NCBI GenBank assembly: GCA_017467965.1
Contig: JAFUJZ010000004.1
Location: 1-22,214, forward strand
Source: Clostridia bacterium
Lineage (GTDB): Bacteria; Bacillota_A; Clostridia; UMGS1883
Direction: 5' to 3'
DNA length: 22,214 nt
Part shown: positions 7,551-13,354 of the stretch, in pieces
How positions within the stretch are numbered: position 1 is the first letter of the stretch
Layout of the letters: each line of letters opens with the position of its first letter
Translations under genes and position numbers: made by a program
Notes under the pieces: model-generated
Seen by the model: only the letters and a program-made list of their open reading frames with translations
What the model was told of the DNA's origin: nothing
The model's database searches: none

Positions 7551-8459
7551 TTACAGATACATACTGTAAGCGTCTTTGTATTTATTCCATTTTTCCTCGG
7601 AATTACCGTCTGTGTCTATATACTCACGATACACAATACTGTGGCGTTTTTCCAAGCTCTTTTTAAGCTTTTGGAAATTGTCCTGTGCATATACCGATAC
7701 ACAAAGTGTATAGTCATCGCCTGTATAGCTTCGTATTTCCGAATCAAGCGTCTGTTTCCATACGCCGGGAGATGCAGAACGCATCAGAGTATCAAGTAAC
7801 ATGTATTCAAACTCCATAGGAGAATTGAGATATCCAAAGCAACCGTCCGAAGCCGCAATCAGTATGCAGGGCTTCTTAAAAACAAGTCTCTTTTCGTGTA
7901 TTTCAAATCCGGAGCTTGCATTTACAACATTTGTGAGAACACCGTCACCGGAGATATTTGAAAAAGCATCCTCGCCGTCAATATCATCCAAGCTGAGTTG
8001 GTGCAATCCCATTTCATCAAGCATATAGCATCTTGAATCCCCTGCCCAGAAACACTTGCATGTTACCTTATCGGCACTTCCCTCGGATTCGATAATTGCA
8101 GCCGTTGTGGGAAAAGATTTACCCAGACTGCCCATTAATCTACCCTCTTTATCAGCATACTTGCTGCACACCTTGAGAGCACGTTCCATATATGACTTGA
8201 TTTCATCTTGACTTTGGACTTCAAACCAATTCTTTACGCCGCCGCAAACAGCTCTTGACGCCACATATGCGCCTGTTTTACCGGAAAAATTCGCATAACG
8301 ACGCGAGCCTATACCGCCACAGCCGTCAAATGCCGCAATAATTGCACGGGTTTGGTCAACACCGTAAAAAAAGCTGTCCTCACCGTTATTTGCAACCATT
8401 TCACCGTTGACGGAAAAAATAGCCGAAAGTCCACTTTTTGTTTTAGTTTTCGCACTCAT
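7551..8459 (-). CDS. PP2C-family Ser/Thr protein phosphatase
   Basis: 302 aa, soluble. Metal-ligand motifs of PP2C are in order: NGEDSF (Asp28), FDGCGG (Asp45-Gly46), FPTTAA (116-121), WAGDSR (Asp141), AASDGCFGYL (Asp205) and GDDYTL (Asp249). The Mn/Mg site therefore looks complete. It lacks the SpoIIE/RsbU regulatory domains and matches the stand-alone phosphatases found with TerY-like VWA proteins. The ATG overlaps the stop of the VWA gene as ATGA (8456-8459), so the two are translated together and are probably made in fixed ratio. Expected role: remove phosphate placed by the kinase at 5503-6573. The C-terminal 45 residues are Lys/Glu/Tyr-rich and outside the catalytic fold. Confidence 0.92.
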   Translation of the reverse strand: MSAKTKTKSGLSAIFSVNGEMVANNGEDSFFYGVDQTRAIIAAFDGCGGIGSRRYANFSGKTGAYVASRAVCGGVKNWFEVQSQDEIKSYMERALKVCSKYADKEGRLMGSLGKSFPTTAAIIESEGSADKVTCKCFWAGDSRCYMLDEMGLHQLSLDDIDGEDAFSNISGDGVLTNVVNASSGFEIHEKRLVFKKPCILIAASDGCFGYLNSPMEFEYMLLDTLMRSASPGVWKQTLDSEIRSYTGDDYTLCVSVYAQDNFQKLKKSLEKRHSIVYREYIDTDGNSEEKWNKYKDAYSMYL

Positions 8460-9142
8460 ATTGTGTTAGAAATAGTGTCAATAATCTGACTATATTCAAG
8501 ACTGCTGAGACCGTCACCTGCTGTAGAGGGGAAATGCAACACGTTGTCCCAGTTTCTGGATATAATGCTCCAACCGGGAAGGTCGGGAGCAAACAAAAGC
8601 AATCTCTTTGCGTTGTTGTCCATAAAGCCCTTCTGCTGAGCACCGCCCCACCAGGAAGAAAGTTCGCTGATATCCTTTGCCATACCGTTGGGGTAGTAGG
8701 GACTTTCCTTACCAAAGCCGAGAGCATGAGTTTCGGCATCTGTCCATACAACGATAACCTGTCTCTTCTTCATGCCTTCTGTGTCCCAGTTGGACTTGAT
8801 AGCATAGGCCAAAGCTTCGAGACCGTCTTCGGGTTCGTCTCCACCGCCGTCAGCCTGAAGGCTTCTTACGCACTGTTCAAATTCCGCTGCTTCTTCGGGC
8901 AAACGGAAAAAGTCTGTTACAAGCATAGCGTCCTGACCGTCTGCAATATAGTCACGGAACGCAACAACTCTTACACGAAGCTGTGTAATGTGCTTGTTCT
9001 TCTGCTCCATAACCTTTGTAACGTCCTGATAAAAGTTAAGAGCATTGTTCTTAACGATGTCGATAATGTTGTCCATACTACCTGTACAGTCGATACAGAA
9101 TACCATGTCAACATTGTAAGTAATTTTGTAATTGCTACCCAT
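8456..9142 (-). CDS. TerY-like VWA domain protein
   Basis: 228 aa, one von Willebrand A domain and little else. The metal-dependent adhesion site reads DCTGSM (Asp18, Thr20, Ser22, a DxTxS form of DxSxS), with GGGDEPEDGLEAL at 99-111 giving a second acidic loop and WTDAETHA (Thr134, Asp135) the third. With no signal peptide it acts in the cytoplasm. GGAGG lies 8 bases before the ATG. Stop and PP2C start overlap by four bases. TerY-type VWA proteins co-occur with a PP2C phosphatase and a Ser/Thr kinase (TerY-P triad) and are thought to scaffold them in a metal-dependent way. No TerB, TerC or TerD gene is visible in this window, so a link to tellurite or metal stress is not shown. Confidence 0.9.
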   Translation of the reverse strand: MGSNYKITYNVDMVFCIDCTGSMDNIIDIVKNNALNFYQDVTKVMEQKNKHITQLRVRVVAFRDYIADGQDAMLVTDFFRLPEEAAEFEQCVRSLQADGGGDEPEDGLEALAYAIKSNWDTEGMKKRQVIVVWTDAETHALGFGKESPYYPNGMAKDISELSSWWGGAQQKGFMDNNAKRLLLFAPDLPGWSIISRNWDNVLHFPSTAGDGLSSLEYSQIIDTISNTI

Positions 9143-9167
9143 TTTATATTCCTCCGTTTTTTATATT

Positions 9168-9803
9168 TTAGTCTTCTTTATATGTGTGTTTTTTTGCCCA
9201 GTCTTTCGCTAATTGTTCTTTTTTTATTTCATTGTTTTCGTTTTTAATTTTATCTACATTCTCAAGAGCATATTTTTGCATCGCCTCTTCATTTTTTATG
9301 CTTTCAAGTGCATAAGTTTCTTTATCTTTTTCGGAAACTTCTCCCTGAGAAGGATTATTAAAGAAATAATCATATGCGTCGCGCTGTTCTTTGGTAAGCA
9401 CCTCCGGATCAAACGGAGTTTCTTCCTCATCTTCTGTTTCTGTAATATCACGTGTTTCTGTAATATCACGTGTTTCTGTTTCCTCTTCGTCTGTATCTTC
9501 ATCGCGAGCTGTATCAACATTTGCACACATCAGCATTGCCGAAATAGACAAAATAATTGCCACTACGCTCACGCCGATTGCAACTATGCTGAGTATCGGA
9601 GCAAGTGGACTTGCTTTTTCGGGAGCCTTTGCCGGCACTGTATTCATTACTGTTACACCTTCCTTTACGCTATTTTCGCTATTTTCATAGCTCAATATGT
9701 CCCCAAATCCGCCGCAGGAAGTTTTCTGAGGCATTAAAGCGCCGCAGTACTTACATTTAGTTTGGTTTTCGGGATTTGTTTTTCCGCATTTTTCACAATA
9801 CAT
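9168..9803 (-). CDS. Zinc-ribbon, single-TM protein with acidic repeat region
   Basis: 211 aa. Zinc ribbon with Cys3, Cys6, Cys17 and Cys20 (MYCEKCG...CKYCG); a linker of about 40 residues; one membrane helix at about 67-93; then an acidic stretch containing two perfect RDITET copies (DEDTDEEETETRDITET...); and a Lys/Glu-rich, probably helical C-terminal 80 residues. The acidic and helical half should be outside the cell if the ribbon is inside. AGAGGTG stands 7 bases before the ATG. Second gene of the kinase operon, 16 bases after the RanBP2-like gene and 25 before the VWA gene. Function unknown. Confidence 0.85.
   Translation of the reverse strand: MYCEKCGKTNPENQTKCKYCGALMPQKTSCGGFGDILSYENSENSVKEGVTVMNTVPAKAPEKASPLAPILSIVAIGVSVVAIILSISAMLMCANVDTARDEDTDEEETETRDITETRDITETEDEEETPFDPEVLTKEQRDAYDYFFNNPSQGEVSEKDKETYALESIKNEEAMQKYALENVDKIKNENNEIKKEQLAKDWAKKHTYKED
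9436..9478 (-). repeat. 18-bp tandem repeat encoding RDITET
   Basis: GTTTCTGTAATATCACGT occurs at 9436-9453 and 9454-9471, then GTTTCTG to 9478. The two full copies are identical at the DNA level, so the duplication is recent. It keeps the frame and adds six residues to the acidic region. Confidence 0.85.
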
Positions 9804-9819
9804 TATGTTTCACCTCTTA

Positions 9820-10206
9820 TCAGAATAAATAAAAGTTTTCGTTGAGGAAAACCACAAGTCCGATGATAACAATAATAGCAATGACAACACATATAATCGC
9901 CTTTATTCCTGTTGAATCCCCTCTTGAGTATGTAGGAGGAGCATACTCAGGTTCTGCAGGCTTACTGCTCGGAGCAGTTGTATTGACCCAGCCACCGGTG
10001 GTTACCGTCGGGGTCGGTACGGTTTTAGGTTTTGTGCGTGCTGTTTCCCAGGTTTCAAGAACTCTGCTTGTAACCTGTCTGTTCATACCGCATACAATAC
10101 ATTTTGTATATTCCATGTGATTTTCGGTTTCACACTCGTTGCACAACCATGCCTTGCTGTTGCGCTTATATGTAAGTATTGTTACGGTTTCATTATGCTC
10201 TGCCAT
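9820..10206 (-). CDS. RanBP2-type zinc-finger, tail-anchored membrane protein
   Basis: 128 aa. The start at 10206 (MAEHNE) has AAGGAGG 4 bases upstream; the longer TTG start at 10221 is inside that ribosome site. Residues 20-39 read W-x-C-x2-C-x3-N-x6-C-x2-C (Trp20, Cys22, Cys25, Asn29, Cys36, Cys39), the RanBP2 zinc-finger pattern, unlike the other ribbons here. A Thr/Pro-rich linker follows, then one hydrophobic helix at about 101-121 close to the C-terminus (ICVVIAIIVIIGLVVFL), so it is probably tail-anchored with the finger in the cytoplasm. First gene of the operon that holds the VWA, PP2C and kinase genes. RanBP2-type fingers bind ubiquitin or RNA in eukaryotes; no such role can be claimed here. 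Confidence 0.85.
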   Translation of the reverse strand: MAEHNETVTILTYKRNSKAWLCNECETENHMEYTKCIVCGMNRQVTSRVLETWETARTKPKTVPTPTVTTGGWVNTTAPSSKPAEPEYAPPTYSRGDSTGIKAIICVVIAIIVIIGLVVFLNENFYLF

Positions 10207-10310
10207 TTTGCCTCCTTCCAAGGTTTACCTTAAAAGAAAATATTTTGCATTGCTCATTGTAATTTTGAGGGTTAACTCTCCATTCACAAAAAAGCAACAA
10301 TTATAGACAA

Positions 10311-10339
10311 ATTATATCACATTTTGTAAAAAGTGTCAA
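10311..10339 (-). promoter_or_regulatory. Promoter of the kinase/zinc-ribbon operon
   Basis: Consensus TTGACA (10339-10334), 17-base spacer, TATAAT (10316-10311) on the minus strand. The leader is about 100 bases long, rather long for this window, and contains an imperfect palindrome GAGGGTTAACTCTC (10267-10280) that could be an operator or nothing. Confidence 0.85.
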
Positions 10340-10393
10340 ATACTTATTGCCTTTTTATGTCATACAAACACATCATTTTTTTTACAGTTGCAC

Positions 10394-10422
10394 TTGCACA
10401 AATCCATAAACGGTGTTATAAT
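10394..10422 (+). promoter_or_regulatory. Promoter of apgM
   Basis: TTGCAC (10394-10399), 17-base spacer, TATAAT (10417-10422), 33 bases before the apgM start. The two divergent promoters are back to back with 54 bases between their -35 boxes. Confidence 0.75.
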
Positions 10423-10455
10423 ACACTAAATTGTTTGAAAGGAGCTTATTTTCCT

Positions 10456-11664
10456 ATGAAATATGTAATAGTATTGACCGACGGTGCAGGCGACTACCCT
10501 ATCGACGCATTAGGCGGCAAAACACCTTTAGAAGTTGCCAATATGCCCAATATCAACTTCTTTGCATCAGAAGGCAAGCTTTGTCTTGTAAAAACAGTCG
10601 GTGCAGGCTTAAAGCCCGGCAGCGACGTTGCCAACCTTTCTGTTATGGGCTACAACCCTTACGAATATTATACAGGTCGTTCCCCTCTTGAGGCAGCAAG
10701 TATTGGTGTTGAGCTCAGCGAAACACAGACAGCTTTCCGTGCAAACACCGTAACACTTTCCGATGAAGAAAACTACGAAGACAAAACAATGCTTGACTAT
10801 TCTGCAGGCGAAATCACAACAGAGGAAAGCAGAGAGCTTATCTTAGCCGTTAAAGAAGCACTTTTCAGCGGTGATATTGACCTTTTCCCCGGCGTAAGCT
10901 ACCGCCATTTATTCACTTGGGACAATGCACCCGAAAAATTCACTCTCACTCCCCCTCACGATATTTCCGACCGTAAAATTAAGGACTACCTCCCCGACAA
11001 TGAGCGTATCCTTGATTTGATGAAAAAGAGCGAAGCTGTTCTTAAAAATCACCCTGTTAACCTTAAGCGAATTGCCGAGGGCAAAAACCCTGCAACAAGT
11101 ATCTGGGTATGGGGCGAGGGTAAAAAGCCACTCCTTACAAGTTTTGAAGAAAAGTTCGGCGTTCGTGGCGCAGTTGTTTCCGCAGTTGACCTTATTAAAG
11201 GCATCGGTATCTTGGCAAAGATGAAGTCCATCGACGTTGAAGGCGTAACAGGCAATTTGCACACTAACTTTGACGGCAAGGCAAAAGCCGCCGCAGACGC
11301 CCTTTTAAAGGATGACTACGATTTAGTCTATGTTCATCTCGAAGCCCCCGACGAATGCGGTCACCAGGGCGATATGGAGGGCAAAATCAAGAGTCTGGAA
11401 TTAATCGACGAAAAGATTGTAGGTTATATCAAGAATGAGCTTGATAAGGCAAATGAAGACTACTGCTTTATGATTCTCCCCGACCACTTCACCCCCATAG
11501 CAATCAAAACCCACTCCGCAGAAAACGTTCCCTGCGTAATGTATCGTAAGGGCGATGAAAACAGAACCGGCTATACATACTGCGAAAAATGTGCCGATGC
11601 AAACGGTGAATATATCGAAATCGGACACGAATTAATGAAAAAGTTTATTGATATGGGTAAATAA
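10456..11664 (+). CDS. apgM: Archaeal-type cofactor-independent phosphoglycerate mutase (ApgM family)
   Basis: 402 aa, soluble alkaline-phosphatase superfamily enzyme. The start MKYVIVLTDGAGD at 10456 has GGAG 11 bases upstream; the 41 extra residues of the longer ORF cross the promoter and are not homologous. Metal/catalytic motifs: LTDGAGD (first metal Asp), KPGSDVANLSVMGYN with the phospho-acceptor Ser, LEAPDECGHQGD (Asp and His ligands) and LPDHFTP (Asp-His). Expected reaction: interconversion of 3- and 2-phosphoglycerate through a phosphoserine. A subgroup of this family has been proposed as an alternative homoserine kinase; no threonine genes lie next to it here, so the mutase name is kept with that caveat. 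Single gene with its own promoter and terminator. Base composition is slightly richer in C than the zinc-ribbon genes, typical of a highly expressed gene. Confidence 0.88.
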   Translation: MKYVIVLTDGAGDYPIDALGGKTPLEVANMPNINFFASEGKLCLVKTVGAGLKPGSDVANLSVMGYNPYEYYTGRSPLEAASIGVELSETQTAFRANTVTLSDEENYEDKTMLDYSAGEITTEESRELILAVKEALFSGDIDLFPGVSYRHLFTWDNAPEKFTLTPPHDISDRKIKDYLPDNERILDLMKKSEAVLKNHPVNLKRIAEGKNPATSIWVWGEGKKPLLTSFEEKFGVRGAVVSAVDLIKGIGILAKMKSIDVEGVTGNLHTNFDGKAKAAADALLKDDYDLVYVHLEAPDECGHQGDMEGKIKSLELIDEKIVGYIKNELDKANEDYCFMILPDHFTPIAIKTHSAENVPCVMYRKGDENRTGYTYCEKCADANGEYIEIGHELMKKFIDMGK

Positions 11665-11667
11665 TGA

Positions 11668-11693
11668 AAACGGCACGCAAATGCGTGCCGTTT
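11668..11693. terminator. Bidirectional terminator between apgM and the HEPN gene
   Basis: Perfect 12-base stem (11668-11679 with 11682-11693), in practice a hairpin with a small AAATG-type loop. T-rich tails occur on both sides (GTTTGAATTAT on plus, GTTTTCATTATTT on minus), fitting the convergent genes. Confidence 0.8.
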
Positions 11694-11696
11694 GAA

Positions 11697-11969
11697 TTAT
11701 ACAATACTTTTAAAGAATTCTTTTACTACGGGAATCTCAGTTGTGGCAATATCCCAAATAATTTTATAATCCAATGTTCCATATCGATGTGCACAAACGT
11801 TTCTTAACTGCTTAAAATTCCGCCAATCAATATCGTCAAGGTGCTCCTCTCGAAATTCATCTGTAAAATGAGTTATCAATTCACCCATAGCAAGTAGCTG
11901 CATTGTTACTCCGTCTTGAATAAGTTCATCGTGCATAAAATCTTCGATTTTATTGTTACAACGTGCCAA
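11697..11969 (-). CDS. HEPN-domain protein (HepT/DUF86-like toxin), 5' end probably frameshifted
   Basis: 90 aa from the only in-frame start, a TTG at 11969 without ribosome site. It carries RNVCAHRY, i.e. R-x4-H-x-Y, the RNase motif of HepT toxins including the Tyr that the partner AMPylates. Family features continue upstream of the TTG: the same frame encodes SHCERIERYL, typical of the first HEPN helix, but there is no start before the partner's stop at 12024. An ATG at 12019, 4 bases past that stop, opens another frame (MNVASHMIHIVKE, then stop). Removing one CA from CACA at 11992-11995 joins them into a normal 106-aa protein. So this is either a decaying toxin gene or a sequencing error. 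Follows the nucleotidyltransferase gene in the usual antitoxin-toxin order. Confidence 0.72.
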   Translation of the reverse strand: MARCNNKIEDFMHDELIQDGVTMQLLAMGELITHFTDEFREEHLDDIDWRNFKQLRNVCAHRYGTLDYKIIWDIATTEIPVVKEFFKSIV

Positions 11970-12023
11970 ATAACGCTCTATTCTTTCACAATGTGAATCA
12001 TATGACTCGCAACATTCATATCT

Positions 12024-12341
12024 TTACTGCTCATAAATGCACTTCCGCTCTTCATTTATCTTTTGGATAAGCTGTTTATTTGCACCCATCGTCACAGGAT
12101 TATACAATCCGTCCTTTGTAATAATATCAATGCTCTTGCCAACACTTTCTTCAACATCGGAGAAGAAACTGCAAAACTTAAGTCCCAAGGGCTTTGAAAG
12201 TTCAACATAAAAGTCTATGTCGCTATTTTCCGTTGCCTCACCTCTTGCATATGACCCAAACAGATATACTTTGTCAATACCATATTCTTCTGAAATCGGT
12301 CTTACTTTATCTGCAATTTCTTTTGTTGTATAAATACACAT
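12024..12341 (-). CDS. MNT-type minimal nucleotidyltransferase (MntA-like antitoxin)
   Basis: 105 aa. The start at 12341 (MCIYTT) has AGGAGGG 6 bases upstream; the longer start at 12368 has none. GSYARGEATENSDID gives the G-S-x10-D-x-D signature (Gly29-Ser30, Asp41, Asp43) of the DNA polymerase beta-like fold, and IDIIT later fits the third acidic position. No other domain. In MntA/HepT pairs this protein neutralises the HEPN RNase by adding AMP to its RX4HXY tyrosine. Here the motifs for that are intact in this protein, while the partner's 5' end seems broken. A good promoter precedes it (12378-12405). Confidence 0.88.
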   Translation of the reverse strand: MCIYTTKEIADKVRPISEEYGIDKVYLFGSYARGEATENSDIDFYVELSKPLGLKFCSFFSDVEESVGKSIDIITKDGLYNPVTMGANKQLIQKINEERKCIYEQ

Positions 12342-12377
12342 AAACAACCCTCCTCTCAACACTATCATCTCAATAAT

Positions 12378-12405
12378 ATTATATTATAGAATATTGGATT
12401 TTCAA
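12378..12405 (-). promoter_or_regulatory. Promoter of the MNT/HEPN pair
   Basis: TTGAAA (12405-12400), 16-base spacer, TATAAT (12383-12378) on the minus strand. A second TATAAT overlaps at 12388-12383 but is too near the -35. Confidence 0.6.
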
Positions 12406-12469
12406 GTGATAAATAATATGTACATTTATTTACTGTCAAAAGTAGTAGCGGTCTATCCGCCGATGCTTG

Positions 12470-12715
12470 CTACACCTCTATTTTTACACAATCACCGTTT
12501 GAGCTATTCACTTCTACAAGCGTCCAGTCTTCGTGATTGTGTCTGTACTTATTCAATGCTTTCATAAATTTAACTGACTGCTTTTTTGTAATCTTAACGC
12601 CGTGCGGTTCTAAAACTTTCGGAATAAACATAGCTGTAAAACTGTTTACAACAACAGCTGTCGGAACGGACAGCTTAATATTTGTATTTTCACCACTTTT
12701 TACAATAATTCTCAT
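12470..12715 (-). CDS. Stand-alone copy of the XRE regulator's C-terminal domain
   Basis: 81 aa. It begins MRIIVKSGENTNIKLSVPTA and ends LVEVNSSNGDCVKIEV, parallel to LRIIVDSEGGDKVKINLPLA and LLEVESQSGDVVRILVE in the C-terminal half of the regulator just upstream. This is probably the SHOCT-like domain seen in DUF2089 and YvlB-type proteins (recognised by eye). The middle (KITKKQSVKFMKALNKYRHNHED) is more basic than in the regulator. Starts 3 bases after the regulator's stop; its ribosome site GGTGGAG is the last codons of that gene, so translation is coupled. Could pair with the regulator to modulate it. No motif for catalysis. Confidence 0.75.
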   Translation of the reverse strand: MRIIVKSGENTNIKLSVPTAVVVNSFTAMFIPKVLEPHGVKITKKQSVKFMKALNKYRHNHEDWTLVEVNSSNGDCVKIEV

Positions 12716-12718
12716 ACT

Positions 12719-13219
12719 TTACTCCACCAAAATACGAACAACATCCCCACTCTGTGACTCTACTTCGAGTAGATTTCCCACAACACCTTGGTTAACCAGC
12801 TCTATAATTTTATTAAAATCAATACTCTTGAGTGTATCATTTCCCGAAACCTGAGGTATTTCCACACCCATATCGATTGCCATTTTAACCAAAGCCAAGG
12901 GAAGATTAATTTTCACCTTATCTCCCCCCTCTGAATCAACAATTATGCGAAGCATCATATTATTGATATCTTTTCTTTCTTCAGGCTGAACCATCTTGAC
13001 ATCAGGCTGATTTTCAATCTCTCCCGACAGCAAATCGTCAACACTTACCTTTAGTATCCTTGCAAGATGAGGCAGCAAGCTTATATCAGGGCAAGTCTGA
13101 TCGTTCTCCCACTTACTCACTGCCTGTGCACTGACATTCAGCATCTGTGCCAAATCATCCTGTTTCAGTCCCTTTTCTTTTCGCAATGTTGCAATCTTTG
13201 TACCTAATGTAGCTTTCAT
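12719..13219 (-). CDS. XRE-family regulator with C-terminal SHOCT-like domain
   Basis: 166 aa. The start MKATLGTKIA at 13219 has AAAGGAG 8 bases upstream; the longer reading frame to 13285 is leader. Residues about 3-60 are a lambda-repressor-type helix-turn-helix (LRKEKGLKQDDLAQMLNVSA, then QAVSKWENDQTCPD), a standard DNA-binding domain. A linker of about 35 residues leads to a beta-alpha domain (about 105-166) resembling the SHOCT-like domain of DUF2089/YvlB proteins. No membrane segment. It probably binds the GGTTGA/TCAACC palindromes upstream (13287-13351) and controls itself and the 81-aa partner; this is inferred from position. Confidence 0.85.
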   Translation of the reverse strand: MKATLGTKIATLRKEKGLKQDDLAQMLNVSAQAVSKWENDQTCPDISLLPHLARILKVSVDDLLSGEIENQPDVKMVQPEERKDINNMMLRIIVDSEGGDKVKINLPLALVKMAIDMGVEIPQVSGNDTLKSIDFNKIIELVNQGVVGNLLEVESQSGDVVRILVE

Positions 13220-13286
13220 AACACATTCTCCTTTCAGTTGGTAATTAAAATATATCACCCAAACCTCAAAAAATGAATGGCTCAAA

Positions 13287-13304
13287 GGTTGAATTCACTC
13301 AACC
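13287..13304. promoter_or_regulatory. Palindrome GGTTGA-N6-TCAACC, candidate operator
   Basis: Two 6-base half sites separated by ATTCAC, both flanked by AAA, about 70 bases upstream of the XRE regulator start. The same half sites recur, in the opposite order, in the loop-proximal part of the large inverted repeat at 13307-13351. Confidence 0.45.
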
Positions 13305-13306
13305 AA

Positions 13307-13351
13307 ACAGAGAATATCAACTCAACCAAAGGTTGAGTTGATATTCTCTGT
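13307..13351. terminator. Perfect 21-base inverted repeat
   Basis: 13307-13327 pairs without mismatch with 13331-13351 around AAA. It lies between the GH43 stop (13355) and the XRE gene, so it can end the GH43 transcript, although a U tract is poor on the minus strand (CTGTTTGG) and better on plus (CTGTGTTTT). Because it contains TCAACC-AAA-GGTTGA it may double as a regulator site. Confidence 0.6.
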
Positions 13352-13354
13352 GTT

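Noticed and set aside
6725..7799. Plus-strand ORFs of 209 and 256 aa opposite the zinc-ribbon protein
   Set aside because: No ribosome site, atypical Cys/His-rich composition; shadows of the minus-strand gene.
8534..9247. Long plus-strand ORF (237 aa) opposite the VWA gene
   Set aside because: Antisense shadow; the minus strand has a clear VWA domain, ribosome site and operon context.
5503..10206. Full tellurium-resistance (ter) locus
   Set aside because: Only the VWA, phosphatase and kinase part is seen; no TerB, TerC, TerD or TerE-like gene is present in the window.
10267..10280. Imperfect palindrome GAGGGTTAACTCTC as an operator
   Set aside because: Short, imperfect, single copy and far from the -10; mentioned only with the promoter.
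10333..10455. N-terminal extension of the apgM frame
   Set aside because: It covers the apgM promoter and the family begins at MKYVIVLTDG with a ribosome site upstream.
12445..12473. Terminator after the 81-aa gene
   Set aside because: Only GCGG/CCGC and GTAGC/GCTAC pairs with large unpaired parts and a poor T tract; too weak to list.
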